From Hyphomicrobiales bacterium (GTDB taxonomy: Bacteria > Pseudomonadota > Alphaproteobacteria > Rhizobiales > Devosiaceae): a stretch of 64,000 nt of DNA. Shown here piece after piece: positions 26,340-35,054 of this stretch. A program made the position numbers and the translations under genes. Below the pieces are notes generated by a model. That model was not told where the DNA came from. It made no database searches and worked only from the letters and a program-made list of their open reading frames with translations. The stretch spans positions 1 to 64,000 of the forward strand of contig JAIYDI010000014.1 in the NCBI GenBank assembly GCA_027487555.1, read 5' to 3'. The stretch's first letter is position 1, and each line of letters begins with the position of its first letter.

Positions 26340-27197
26340 TCAGACATATTGCCGCCAGCTGAACTGCGGGTTGAAGTCGAGCATGCGCTTGGCCTTGTCG
26401 ATGGAGAGCAGCGTGCCGTTCGATGAGAGCGCGTGCTTGTGCGGCACGTCGGGGAACACCTCTGCCATGAGCGACACGTTGGAGCGGCTCATCACCGTAT
26501 CGGCATTGGCGATGATGAAGGGCTCGAATCCGGTGAACTCCGCTTCGATGCCGCGGCGCACCGCCTGCGCACCATCGCGGGCATCGATATAGCCCCAGAG
26601 GTTCCATTTGCGGAGCAGGGGGTTGGCGTCGAAGGTCGGGAACGCCTTGTAGTCCTCGATATCCATGACGTTGGAGAACCTGAGCCCGACGATCTTCAGA
26701 TCCTTGTCCCATCGGCAGAACTGCGCCGCCATGGTTTCATCGAGCAGCTTGCCGAGCGAATAGGCGGTTTCGGGCCGCGGGAAATACTCTTCGTCGATGG
26801 GCACATAGGGCGGCGGCGTGTCGAAGGGCAGGCCGAGCACGGTTTCCGACGAGGCGAAGACGACGTTCCTGATCTTTGCGAGGCGGCAGGCCTCGAAGAT
26901 ATTGTAGGTGCTGGGCACGTTGTTGGCGAAGGTGCGCGCGTTGGCGAACTGTCCGGGTGCCGGGATGGCCGCGAGGTGCACAACGGCGTCGAACGGCCCG
27001 CCGCGCTCATCGATGCCACCGAGGATGGCCGCCGCCACCTGGCCGAAATCGGAAAGATCGACCCGTACCGTGGGGCAGGGCGCGTCCTTGGGCAGGGTCT
27101 GGTCGAGATTGAGGACGTGGTAGCCATTCGCCACCAGATCCTTCAGCACGGCGCGCCCGAGCTTGCCGCTGCCGCCGGTCACCAGCACTTTCGCCAT
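26340..27197 (-). CDS. NAD-dependent epimerase/dehydratase family protein
   Basis: A 285-residue extended-SDR enzyme. The Rossmann motif is VLVTGGSGKLGRAV at the N terminus, and the catalytic pair appears in TAYSLGKLLDE (YxxxK). FSNVMDIEDYKAFP and a C-terminal LSIDKAKRMLDFNPQFSWRQY follow sugar-nucleotide epimerases/dehydrogenases. The substrate is unknown; members of this subgroup include uronate dehydrogenase-like and UDP-sugar enzymes. It is a lone gene, convergent with nothing close and divergent from the small exported protein at 27425. Confidence 0.87.
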   Translation of the reverse strand: MAKVLVTGGSGKLGRAVLKDLVANGYHVLNLDQTLPKDAPCPTVRVDLSDFGQVAAAILGGIDERGGPFDAVVHLAAIPAPGQFANARTFANNVPSTYNIFEACRLAKIRNVVFASSETVLGLPFDTPPPYVPIDEEYFPRPETAYSLGKLLDETMAAQFCRWDKDLKIVGLRFSNVMDIEDYKAFPTFDANPLLRKWNLWGYIDARDGAQAVRRGIEAEFTGFEPFIIANADTVMSRSNVSLMAEVFPDVPHKHALSSNGTLLSIDKAKRMLDFNPQFSWRQYV

Positions 27198-27424
27198 ATC
27201 GATACCTCCTCGAATTCGATTGCGTTTCCATAGGTGTAGGCGATCCCCCGCTCCGACAAAAGCGCTTTGACGCCGCGTCCGGGCGCTGAACGAAGACTGA
27301 ATGCTGCTCTCAGCACCGGTTCAAGGCGGCGGGCGCATCCTCTCCTCATGATCGAGCAGGCCATGAGGACCTGCCCACACCACAAGCGCAGGCCGGCGCG
27401 TCCGGCCGGATGAGGGACCGAAAA

Positions 27425-27829
27425 ATGCTTAATCTCAACAAATTCGCCGTTGCCGCCGCCGTCACCGCAGTCGTTGTGCTCGCCGCACTGCCGGCCAGTG
27501 CCCAGCAGCGCCCGAATGACAAGCGCTATGACAATTATCCCCGCTCCAGCAATACCGTCTGCGGCGAGAACCTCGTGAGCATGAAGCGGGTGAAGGTTTC
27601 CCAGATCGCCAACGTCACAGACAAGAACGATGTGTGGGTGACGGAGGTCTGCTACGGGCAGGATCTCGGCATCGCGCCCAACGAGGGCAACGTCGCCGCA
27701 ATCCGCACCGCGCTCGCCGACAACGAGGTGATCGTCGAGAAGCTCTGGGACCGCTCCTTCACCGAAGGCGATGTGATCTCGGTGAAGATGATCGACCACG
27801 ACACCATTCAGCTCTTCGTCGCGCACTGA
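27425..27829 (+). CDS. Small exported protein, unknown function
   Basis: A 134-residue protein with a clear signal peptide (FAVAAAVTAVVVLAALPASAQQ), a probable cleavage after ASA, and a mature part of about 110 residues containing two Cys (NTVCGEN, EVCYGQD) that may form a disulfide. No family is recognised. ATG 27425 was chosen over ATG 27410, which would put five extra charged residues ahead of the signal. A strong terminator follows at 27897. A 16-bp sequence about 100 bp upstream (27309-27324) recurs at 27978-27993 ahead of the next small gene. Confidence 0.75.
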   Translation: MLNLNKFAVAAAVTAVVVLAALPASAQQRPNDKRYDNYPRSSNTVCGENLVSMKRVKVSQIANVTDKNDVWVTEVCYGQDLGIAPNEGNVAAIRTALADNEVIVEKLWDRSFTEGDVISVKMIDHDTIQLFVAH

Positions 27830-27896
27830 TCCCACCCAAAGGATCGGCTGACGAAGTTAAGTCACCGCCGGGTCGTATTGGCCTCCGTCTCGGCGG

Positions 27897-27935
27897 CGGG
27901 CGGGTCTTCGCGAAGACCCGCCCGGCTTGTTTTTG
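27897..27935 (+). terminator. Rho-independent terminator
   Basis: A perfect 14-bp inverted repeat, CGGGCGGGTCTTCG against CGAAGACCCGCCCG (27897-27924), is followed by a T-rich tract at 27929-27935. It lies about 70 bp after the stop of the small exported protein. Confidence 0.85.
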
Positions 27936-28052
27936 CCGCACCCGCTCCATCTCGATGAACGAATATTGAACGGCGGCCTCAGCACCAATTCAATTCTCGT
28001 GCGTTAAGAGATCATCAACATCAGTTAACGCCCGTCCGAAAGGATGCCCGAC

Positions 28053-28211
28053 ATGACAAAGACCCAAGGAAAGTCGCTGGAAAAGCTGCTCGCTGCGGCA
28101 CTGACCGGCCTCCTGATCGCCGGTACCGCTTTGTTTGCCCTCCAGCCCGCCACGTTCGGGGCGCTGCTGCATGGCGCCCCGGCGGCCCCGATCTACGACT
28201 TCAAGCTCTGA
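28053..28211 (+). CDS. Small membrane or exported peptide, unknown
   Basis: A 52-residue reading frame: a basic N terminus (MTKTQGKSLEKL), one hydrophobic helix (LAAALTGLLIAGTALFAL) and a short tail ending YDFKL. AAAGGA lies at 28038-28043, well spaced for ATG 28053; ATG 28044 is also in frame. It is bounded by terminators at 27897 and 28315, so it forms its own transcription unit. No homologue is recalled. Confidence 0.55.
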   Translation: MTKTQGKSLEKLLAAALTGLLIAGTALFALQPATFGALLHGAPAAPIYDFKL

Positions 28212-28314
28212 TCTCGAACGCCTGACCCGCTGGCTGCATCCGGCGGTTGACCTCCTCCTTCTGCGACGTGCCTCGACTCCGAAGGTCCGACCCCGACCCG
28301 GAGATGACTTGACC

Positions 28315-28357
28315 GGCCCGGTTGTGTTTGCCTAGTGCAAGCCACCGGGCCTTTTTC
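28315..28357 (+). terminator. Rho-independent terminator
   Basis: GGCCCGGT (28315-28322) pairs with ACCGGGCC (28344-28351), followed by TTTTT at 28352-28356. The 21-nt loop contains a smaller TTGC/GCAA pairing. It terminates the small-peptide transcript just before the asparaginase gene. Confidence 0.8.
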
Positions 28358-28391
28358 TTGTCCCGGCGATGCGACGGCGAAGGGGCAAAGC

Positions 28392-29402
28392 ATGGACGCC
28401 AATCCGATCCTGGTCGAACAGACGCGCGGGGACTGGGTCGAGAACCGCCATCGCGGCGCCTTCGTGGTGGTGGATGCGACGGGCACGATCATTGCCACGG
28501 CTGGCGACATCGATCGCGCGATCTTCCCGCGTTCGGCAATCAAGTCGATGCAGGCGCTGGCGATGGTGACTTCGGGCGCCATCGACAAGTTTGCCCTCAC
28601 CCCCGAGCAGTTGGCGCTGAGCTGCGCCAGCCACCAGGGCGAGGATTTTCACGTTTCTGGCGTGACGGATTTTCTGTCCCATATCGGGCTCGCCCCGACG
28701 GACCTCGAATGCGGCGCGCATGCCCCGACCTTCGGTCCGGCGCGGGATGCATTGCGCGCCCGGCACGCGGAGCCCACGGCGCTGCACAACAATTGCTCGG
28801 GCAAGCACTCGGGCATGCTGAGCGTCGCGCGGGCGCTGGGCGTCGACACGCATGACTATGTCGAGCGCGACCATCCCGTGCAGAAGGCCGTGCGCACGGC
28901 GATCGAGACCGTGACGGGCACGACGCTCTCGGTGGATCGCTGCGGGCGGGACGGCTGCTCGATCCCCACCTGGGCGGCGCCGCTCAGGAATTTCGCGCAA
29001 GGGTTTGCGCGCATGGCAACGGGCGAGGGGCTGCCGGCCGACATGGCGGGGGCCGCGCAGCGTATCTTCGATGCCGCGACAGCGCACCCGCAGCTCGTGG
29101 CGGGAACAGACCATATCGATACTCTGGTGATGCGTGCCTTCAAGGGCCGCGTCATGCAGAAGGGCGGCGCCGAGGGCGTGCAATGCGGCGCCATCCGCGA
29201 CAAGGGCTGGGGCTATGCGCTGAAGATCGACGACGGCAACATGCAGGCGAGCCAACTGGCGATCGCCAACCTGCTGCTGCGCTTTGCCGGGCCCGACGCC
29301 GAGGCCGCGGAGGTGCTGCATCGCTTCGCCGGGCAGAAGGTGAAGAACGTGCGGAAGTTCGAGGTCGGCGAGATGCGCCCGACATCGGTTCTGGCAGGAT
29401 GA
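28392..29402 (+). CDS. L-asparaginase, Rhizobium AnsA type (asparaginase II)
   Basis: A 336-residue amidohydrolase of the AnsA/ReAV family (Pfam Asparaginase_II), distinct from the E. coli-type enzymes, converting L-asparagine to aspartate and ammonia. Hallmarks: FPRSAIKSMQAL near residue 48, CASHQGEDFHV, HNNCSGKHSGML with the Cys and Lys known to ligate zinc in the Rhizobium etli enzyme, and DRCGRDGCSIPTWAAPL with the further Cys. Start ATG 28392 has AAGGGG upstream; a longer version to 28335 overlaps the terminator. It is followed by the SH3-domain protein gene after 134 bp. Confidence 0.92.
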   Translation: MDANPILVEQTRGDWVENRHRGAFVVVDATGTIIATAGDIDRAIFPRSAIKSMQALAMVTSGAIDKFALTPEQLALSCASHQGEDFHVSGVTDFLSHIGLAPTDLECGAHAPTFGPARDALRARHAEPTALHNNCSGKHSGMLSVARALGVDTHDYVERDHPVQKAVRTAIETVTGTTLSVDRCGRDGCSIPTWAAPLRNFAQGFARMATGEGLPADMAGAAQRIFDAATAHPQLVAGTDHIDTLVMRAFKGRVMQKGGAEGVQCGAIRDKGWGYALKIDDGNMQASQLAIANLLLRFAGPDAEAAEVLHRFAGQKVKNVRKFEVGEMRPTSVLAG

Positions 29403-29536
29403 GTTTCCGCCTGCGCCGCCCCAAGAACCGGGCAGGCACAGGCGTCCAAGACATTGAGGGCATGGGGCCCCCCTCCGCCGTCCGCAACCGGTGGAGGGGG
29501 TGGTGCCATGACCGGTGGTTCTCAGGGGATTGTACG

Positions 29537-30343
29537 ATGAAGACTGCAATGAAAATGGCGTTCGCGCTCCTCGCACTTTCGGCCGGGCCGGCCCTGGCCA
29601 TCGAGCCCTACACGCCAGTGGCGGTGAAGCCCGGCAATGTGGTGACGCCGGACGAAGGCCTGATTGCCGATGCCCGGGCATTTCTCGAGGCCCTGAAGAG
29701 CGGCAATGGCGATGCGATCGACGCTGCCATTGCCGACAAGGTGACCGCGGTCGATGGCGGGCTGGACCTGACCTTTCCACGCAACAAGCAGGTGATCGGA
29801 CCGTTCGCGACCATCGAGGATATGCTTGCGGCGCTTGGCCTCAACAGCGCGGAGGGCCTGCCCGTCGCGATGGAGCCGGCGAGTGCCGACGCGGACAAGA
29901 AGATCGCCATCAATGCCGGGCGGCAATACATTGTCGACGCGCTGACGGACGGCAAGAGCTGGGGCACCGACCCGATGGTGAAGGGCGCGGTCTGCTCCTC
30001 AGCCTATCGCAGCTTTGATGCAAAGGCGCTGAAGGCGCTGGTGAAGAAGACCGGGGTCTCGGGATCGAGCTGGTCCTATCTCGACCAGGCCTATGACCTG
30101 CGGAAGGCGCCGGACAGGAATGCCGAGGTGGCGGGCACGCTCGAGCCGAACGTGCTCTACCCCTTTGACTACGATACCGACGCCCCGCGCGGGTGGCAGG
30201 CGGTCTATCTTCCGGATGGCACTTCGGGCTTTGCCGAATTCGACGTCGCGCTTTTCCAGAAACCATTTGGCGGCGGCGTCTGCTTCGCAAAGGGCAAGGA
30301 CGGGCATTGGCAGATGGTGGCGCAGGTTTCCACCAGCCTGTAA
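29537..30343 (+). CDS. Exported protein with C-terminal SH3-like domain
   Basis: A 268-residue protein with a signal peptide (MKMAFALLALSAGPALA, residues 5-21). The middle part resembles no family I can name. Residues about 180-240 look like a bacterial SH3b domain: AYDLRKAPDRNAEVAGTLEPN and GWQAVYLPDGTSGFAEF. SH3b domains of exported proteins often contact cell-wall peptides. Start ATG 29537 was chosen because the signal peptide begins there; the longer frame upstream covers the asparaginase gene. Confidence 0.8.
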   Translation: MKTAMKMAFALLALSAGPALAIEPYTPVAVKPGNVVTPDEGLIADARAFLEALKSGNGDAIDAAIADKVTAVDGGLDLTFPRNKQVIGPFATIEDMLAALGLNSAEGLPVAMEPASADADKKIAINAGRQYIVDALTDGKSWGTDPMVKGAVCSSAYRSFDAKALKALVKKTGVSGSSWSYLDQAYDLRKAPDRNAEVAGTLEPNVLYPFDYDTDAPRGWQAVYLPDGTSGFAEFDVALFQKPFGGGVCFAKGKDGHWQMVAQVSTSL

Positions 30344-30507
30344 GGGCGCCGTATCAGGGACGATGACAGGGCAGCGGCTTCGGCTGCGCCCTGCCGGCAT
30401 CGGACCGAGTATCCTGTTACAGGTAGGCCGAGGCGCTGACATGGGCGCGGTTCTGGGTCTAGGGGCCGCCAAACCGGAGAGGCACCGGGCGCATCTGTCG
30501 GGCGCAC

Positions 30508-31824
30508 TCAGCCCGCGACATTGCCGATCAATGTGATGTTGGGGAACTTCGCCGCATCGCGGGCGAGGTCGGTACTTGTCACCCTGTCCCAGGCGCGGCC
30601 GGCAAGCGGTGTCGCTGCGCCGGAAATCAGATTGTTGGCGACGAGCACCTTGCCGGTCGTCTCGTCGCGCTCGGTGGTGATGGCAATGCCGGTTTCCGCG
30701 CCGGTGACGCTGTTGCCGGTGATTGCGATATTGCGCACGAACGGCCCGTTGCCCGCGAGAATGCCGATGCCGGGTACGGTGTCGACGGCATTGCCGCTGA
30801 CGGCGGTATCGGCCTCGACATAGATGCCGACGGGGCGGGTATCCGGGTTGACCTCGGATCGGGCGCGGATATTGCGCACGATATTGCCCGAGCAGGTGGC
30901 GAGACGTCCGCCGGAATCGAGGTTGGTAATCGAGATGCCGGTCGCGGCATCGTCGATGACGTTGTCGGCGATCACCGAGCCCGAGAAACCGAACTCGGAA
31001 AAGATCGCCACCTCGCCCGACTCGCGGCAGAGGTTTCCGGTAACGGCGACGTCGGTAGTGGCGTTGAGGCGGATGGCGGTGAAGGCGCATTGCGCAATCT
31101 GGTTATCGGCCACCACCACGTCGTTGACCCTGAAGAGGTTGATGCCATTGCCGTTCTGTCCATTGCCGCCCGCCGTGGCGCCGATGCCGGAAATGATATT
31201 GCCGCGGATGACCGACCCATCGCGACGCGGTGTCGAGCCCCAGACCAGTATGCCGCCATTGCCGCAATTTGAAATGCGATTGCCGGAGATCGACAGCCCC
31301 CGGCTGTCGCGTGAAAAGATCGCGGCACGCGCGTGATCGACAAAGCGGCAGCCGGTGACATCGGCTTCGGCATCGGTGATGGCGATGCCGTTCGACCGGC
31401 CGCCCGCGAGGCCGAGATCGGCAAGGCGGATACCCGAACTCGCCGAGATCATCAGCAGCGCCTCGGCGTCGCCATCGGGGCCATCGGTGCCGGCTGAGAA
31501 GGTGAGGCCACTCAGCCGCACCCCGGCAGCGCCGGAAATGCTGGCCACTGGAGCTACACCCGAAGCGGCAAGGATGGTGGCGCCTGCGATGCCGGCAAGA
31601 TCGAGCCCCGACGGGACCTGCAGATTCGAGACGAAATAGGTGCCCGCGCCAAGGAACAATTGCCGCCCTTCGGCCGCGGCCTTCAGCATCGCGTCCTGCA
31701 ACCTTGCGGATTGATCCTCGGTCTTGCCCGACTCCACGCCATATTTGGTCGCTTCGACGGCGCCCGCGGGCGTGGCCACGGTGGTGGCGGCAAGTCCGGC
31801 GATGAACAAGCGACGGTTCAGCAT
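30508..31824 (-). CDS. Tat-exported right-handed beta-helix protein (TIGR03808 type)
   Basis: A 438-residue protein with a twin-arginine signal (MLNRRLFIAGLAATTVATPAGA). The rest is a repetitive parallel beta-helix with recurring NGI/GNxIS/GIAIT-type turns, for example ISGNRISNCGNGGILVWG and DNVIDDAATGISITNL, as in periplasmic carbohydrate-active or surface proteins. It matches the alphaproteobacterial Tat-translocated repeat family TIGR03808 in design. No pectinase-type active site can be pinned down. The start is the Met before NRRLF; the longer frame to 31881 would hide the Tat motif. Confidence 0.85.
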   Translation of the reverse strand: MLNRRLFIAGLAATTVATPAGAVEATKYGVESGKTEDQSARLQDAMLKAAAEGRQLFLGAGTYFVSNLQVPSGLDLAGIAGATILAASGVAPVASISGAAGVRLSGLTFSAGTDGPDGDAEALLMISASSGIRLADLGLAGGRSNGIAITDAEADVTGCRFVDHARAAIFSRDSRGLSISGNRISNCGNGGILVWGSTPRRDGSVIRGNIISGIGATAGGNGQNGNGINLFRVNDVVVADNQIAQCAFTAIRLNATTDVAVTGNLCRESGEVAIFSEFGFSGSVIADNVIDDAATGISITNLDSGGRLATCSGNIVRNIRARSEVNPDTRPVGIYVEADTAVSGNAVDTVPGIGILAGNGPFVRNIAITGNSVTGAETGIAITTERDETTGKVLVANNLISGAATPLAGRAWDRVTSTDLARDAAKFPNITLIGNVAG

Positions 31825-31896
31825 CACCCGAGCATCAGGGATAGGGCGCGCGGGCGGAAGGGGCAGCGCGACGAAATGCACTGAATATGGCGGTGG

Positions 31897-32093
31897 GGGA
31901 AGGAACTCTCAGTCGGGGCCCCTCTCCCTCGTGAGGGACTTCAAGCCGGTTCCGAAGGAAACCGACGCGCCAGTGGCGCGGCGGTAGGCGATGAGGGTGG
32001 CGCGTAGCGCCGGGTGAGGGGGGCCGCTTGCGCTAAGTCTATGCAATGGTGAGGAATTCAGCGCAAGGTGCACCCCCCACCCGCCCTTCGGGC
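31897..32093. repeat. Interspersed intergenic repeat, copy B
   Basis: The largest part of the 415-bp gene-free stretch 31825-32239. Core 31993-32093 is the close match of copy A at 113-213. The left arm (31908-31990), with CTCTCCCTCGTGAGGGAC and CGCGCCAGTGGCGCG, matches the inverted copy C at 36740-36864. The unit is therefore modular and partly palindromic. No gene is supported in 31825-32239. Confidence 0.85.
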
Positions 32094-32121
32094 CATAGCC
32101 CGCAGGCATAGCCTGACGGGC

Positions 32122-32174
32122 GTTCTTCGCTGCAAAGCTCCACCGGAGCTTTGCAAGGGCGCTCAGAACTCCCC
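32122..32174. repeat. Long hairpin next to repeat copy B
   Basis: A perfect 11-bp stem with a 3-nt loop, TGCAAAGCTCC (32131-32141) and GGAGCTTTGCA (32145-32155), is nested in an outer GTTCT/AGAAC pairing. It lies about 65 bp downstream of the zinc-ribbon gene's stop and could end its transcript, but no T-tract follows in that direction. Confidence 0.6.
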
Positions 32175-32239
32175 CGTAAACGGTGGAGGGCCGCCGACTG
32201 CAGGTCATGGCGGCCCCTGCCAGCTCTGGCCCGCCTTCC

Positions 32240-32557
32240 TCAGAAATCGAAGATTTCGCCGAGAAACGATTCGCGCTTCTTGTAGGGCTTGCGATTGTGG
32301 TAATCGGCCTCGCGGCGATAGTCCCGGTCGCGATCATCATACTCGCGCGGGCGCTCGGCAAAACGCGGCGGCGGCTCCTGCGCGTAGCCCGGCTGTGGCG
32401 GCGGTGGCGCGGCCGCAGGGCCGGGCGCACTGCGCTCGATGATCTTGTCCAGTTCGCCGCGATCAAGCCAGACGCCGCGGCATTTGGGGCAATAGTCGAT
32501 CTCGATCCCCTGACGGTCGCTCATGACCAGATCAGTGTCGTCGATGGGGCATTTCAT
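32240..32557 (-). CDS. TFIIB-type zinc-ribbon protein
   Basis: A 105-residue protein. Residues 1-42 form a zf-TFIIB zinc ribbon: MKCPIDDTDLV supplies the first Cys, and DYCPKCRGVWLDRGELDKII supplies the CxxC pair and the family-typical GVWLDxGEL signature. The remainder is a disordered Pro-rich (APPPPPQPG) and Arg/Asp/Tyr-rich tail ending FLGEIFDF. Function is unknown; members are widespread small nucleic-acid- or protein-binding candidates. Start ATG 32557 has GGAGAC about 10 bp upstream. It is divergent from the HerA-like ATPase. Confidence 0.88.
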   Translation of the reverse strand: MKCPIDDTDLVMSDRQGIEIDYCPKCRGVWLDRGELDKIIERSAPGPAAAPPPPQPGYAQEPPPRFAERPREYDDRDRDYRREADYHNRKPYKKRESFLGEIFDF

Positions 32558-32680
32558 CGGCTTTTGTCTCCATTCGCTTGTCGTGCTCAGATGGGGATTG
32601 ATGCGGCTTTCGCAAGAGCTTCGCGCTTTTGGTCGCAGCCGGGCACGGCTATAAGGGGCAAAACCGGAGGTGCTGCCAGA

Positions 32681-34198
32681 ATGCTCGTTCCCGACAAGAT
32701 CTATCTCGGCCAGAGCACGCGGCCCGAATATCTGGCGCTGAAATTCGGTAATCGCCACGGGCTGATCACCGGCGCGACAGGCACCGGCAAGACAGTAAGC
32801 CTGCAGGTGCTGGCAGAGGGCTTTTCGGCCGTGGGCGTGCCGGTGTTCTGCGCCGATATCAAGGGCGACCTCTCTGGTCTCGCGGCGATGGGCGAAATGA
32901 AGGCGTGGCAGGTGAAGCGGGCCGAAGAGATCGGCTTTGCCGACTACGCGGCTGGCAAGTCGCCCGCCATCTTCTGGGACCTGTTCGGCAGGCAGGGGCA
33001 CCCGGTGCGCACGACGATCACCGAGATGGGGCCGCTGCTGCTGGCGCGCATTCTCGACCTTAACGACGTGCAGGAAGGCGTGCTCAACATCGCCTTCAAA
33101 TATGCCGATGACGAAGGGCTGGTGCTGATCGACCTGAAGGACCTGCGCGCCCTGCTGGTCGAGGTGTCGGAGAATGCCGAGCACATTTCCACCCGCTACG
33201 GCAATGTCGCGAGCCAGAGCGTCGGCGCCGTGCAGCGCGCGTTGCTGGTGCTGGAGCAGCAGGGCGGCGAGGCGTTCTTCGGAGAGAAGGCGCTCGAGAT
33301 TTCCGACCTGATGCGCACGACAACCGATGGCCGCGGTGTCGTTTCGATCCTCGCGGCGGACGAATTGATGCAATCGCCACGGCTCTACGCGACGTTCCTG
33401 CTGTGGTTGCTCTCGGAGCTGTTCGAGGACCTGCCGGAAGTGGGAGATGCGGACAAGCCGCGGCTGGTGTTCTTCTTCGACGAGGCGCACCTGTTGTTCG
33501 CCGACGCGCCAAAGGCGCTGACCGACAAGGTGGAACAGGTGGTGAAGCTGGTGCGCTCGAAGGGCGTGGGGGTGTATTTCATCACCCAGAACCCCATCGA
33601 TATCCCCGAGGCGGTGCTGGCGCAGCTGAGTAACCGCGTGCAGCACGCGCTGCGCGCCTATACCCCGCGCGAGCAGAGGGCAGTGAAGGTTGCGGCCGAG
33701 ACGTTCCGCCCCAACCCGGATTTTTCCACCGAGGAGGTGATCACCCAGCTCGGCATCGGCGAGGCGCTGGTTTCGGTGCTGGAGGAAAAGGGCATCCCCT
33801 CGATGGTGGGGCGGACGCTGATCCGCCCGCCCGCGGGCCGTGTCGGGCCGCTGACACCGGAAGAGCGGCAGCAGCTGATCGTCGCCTCGCCGGTATCGGG
33901 GCAATATGACACGCCCATCGACCGCGAGAGCGCCTATGAGGTGCTGGGGCGGCGGGTTGCGACCCGTGATGCCGCGGCGGCCGAGGCGCGGGCGCGCACC
34001 GAGCAGGAAAAGGACGATATCCGCCGCGAGCGCGAGCAGGTGGCACGCGAACGCGCCGAGCGCGCCGCAGCGCCGCGCCGATCCACGCGCGCCGGCCCGA
34101 TCGAGGCCGCCTTGACGTCGCTCGCCCGCTCGGCGGCCAACCAGATCGGCCGAGCCCTGGTGCGCGGCATCCTGGGGAGTTTGACCCGTGGTCGGTGA
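32681..34198 (+). CDS. HerA-like ATPase (DUF853 family)
   Basis: A 505-residue HerA/FtsK-superfamily ATPase. Walker A is GATGTGKT near residue 31, Walker B is LVFFFDEAHLLF near 270, and VYFITQNPIDIPEAVLAQLSNR gives the sensor region followed by an arginine-finger candidate. The C-terminal 90 residues are Arg/Glu/Ala-rich and probably helical or disordered. Such proteins are predicted DNA-translocating or remodelling ATPases; cellular role unknown. GGAGG at 32667 precedes ATG 32681 by 10 bp. The last 11 bp overlap the SLOG-like gene, so the two are translationally linked. Confidence 0.9.
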   Translation: MLVPDKIYLGQSTRPEYLALKFGNRHGLITGATGTGKTVSLQVLAEGFSAVGVPVFCADIKGDLSGLAAMGEMKAWQVKRAEEIGFADYAAGKSPAIFWDLFGRQGHPVRTTITEMGPLLLARILDLNDVQEGVLNIAFKYADDEGLVLIDLKDLRALLVEVSENAEHISTRYGNVASQSVGAVQRALLVLEQQGGEAFFGEKALEISDLMRTTTDGRGVVSILAADELMQSPRLYATFLLWLLSELFEDLPEVGDADKPRLVFFFDEAHLLFADAPKALTDKVEQVVKLVRSKGVGVYFITQNPIDIPEAVLAQLSNRVQHALRAYTPREQRAVKVAAETFRPNPDFSTEEVITQLGIGEALVSVLEEKGIPSMVGRTLIRPPAGRVGPLTPEERQQLIVASPVSGQYDTPIDRESAYEVLGRRVATRDAAAAEARARTEQEKDDIRREREQVARERAERAAAPRRSTRAGPIEAALTSLARSAANQIGRALVRGILGSLTRGR

Positions 34199-34757
34199 CG
34201 TGGCGGCAGGCGGGCCGGTTCTGGCGGTGTTCGGCTCGGACAAAGGGCCGGGCGATGCCGAGCGCGCCGCGATCCTGAGCCAGGCAGGCGCGATTCTGGC
34301 GCGGCATGGCGCGCGCGTGGTGCTGATCGCCGACGGCGCGCTCGACAATGTGCCCCTGGTGACGGGCGTGCGCAGCGCCGGGGGCGCGGTGCTGGTGCTG
34401 GCTGACGACGGCTTCGTCGCGCCGCCTGCGCTCAGTGACGTGCCGGTGGAGCGGATCGACGACCCTGAGGTGCGGCTCAGGCGCATCGGCGAGATGGCGG
34501 ACGTGTTCGTCGGGCTGCCGGGCTCCCTCGCCTCGGGCGCGGCGCTCTATCGAGCCTGGGCACGGGCCGGCGCCGGGGCATCGAAAAAGCCGGTGGTGCT
34601 GCTCAACCACCATCGGGCCTACGAATCGGTGCGCGGCTTCGCGGCGGACATCTTCTCGCACTCGATAGGGCACTCGGACCGCATCGTCACCTTCACCTCC
34701 GAGGTGGACGATTTGTGGAACAAGGTGGCCTGGGCGCTGAACCAGAAGGCGGCGTGA
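34188..34757 (+). CDS. SLOG-superfamily-like protein (LOG/TIGR00725 relative)
   Basis: A 189-residue Rossmann-like protein. The N terminus LAVFGSDKGPGDAERAAILSQAGAILARHGARVVL resembles LOG/lysine-decarboxylase-like nucleotide-binding proteins, and GLPGSLASGAALYRAWARA sits where these have PGGxGTxxE. The catalytic Glu/Thr of LOG enzymes is absent, so cytokinin-type phosphoribohydrolase activity is unlikely; a nucleotide-sensing role is possible. GTG 34188 overlaps the HerA-like gene by 11 bp; GTG 34200 is an alternative. This neighbour hints that the ATPase activity is ligand-controlled, which is only inference. Confidence 0.65.
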   Translation: MVGDVAAGGPVLAVFGSDKGPGDAERAAILSQAGAILARHGARVVLIADGALDNVPLVTGVRSAGGAVLVLADDGFVAPPALSDVPVERIDDPEVRLRRIGEMADVFVGLPGSLASGAALYRAWARAGAGASKKPVVLLNHHRAYESVRGFAADIFSHSIGHSDRIVTFTSEVDDLWNKVAWALNQKAA

Positions 34758-34914
34758 GGGGGAGAGAGATTTCGGGGGTCAAGCAGCAGCGGGTGGCCAG
34801 ACCTGCGACCGGCGAAGATCGGCTCCGCCGGCTGAGGCATGCAGCCCATGCTCCCGAAAGGAGTGACAACGATGTGGCCATGGCCCATCAGCGTCAGCTT
34901 GAGCCTGAAACGTA

Positions 34915-34941
34915 GAAGGCGCACCTGGACCGTGCGCCTTC
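34915..34941. terminator. Hairpin downstream of the SLOG-like gene
   Basis: GAAGGCGCAC (34915-34924) pairs perfectly over 10 bp with GTGCGCCTTC (34932-34941) around a 7-nt loop. No T-tract follows, so a terminator function is plausible but not certain. It serves either the plus-strand pair or the convergent receiver gene. The rest of the 297-bp gap 34758-35054 shows no gene. Confidence 0.6.
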
Positions 34942-35054
34942 AAATTACGATAGGGCTCTAGACAAAGGTGTCCGGGCGAAAGCTCGGGCACCACTCCACT
35001 AAAATAGTCGCGGTGCACAGCGTGTGCAAGTGCCGAAGCTTGAACCGGCCGCTG

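Noticed and set aside
32240..34486. 748-codon minus-strand frame covering the HerA-like gene
   Set aside because: Only its last 105 codons (the zinc-ribbon protein, 32240-32557) are credible; the rest is antisense to a clear ATPase.
34188..34757. Considered as a LOG cytokinin-activating enzyme
   Set aside because: The PGGxGTxxE motif is absent; only the general SLOG-like fold is supported.
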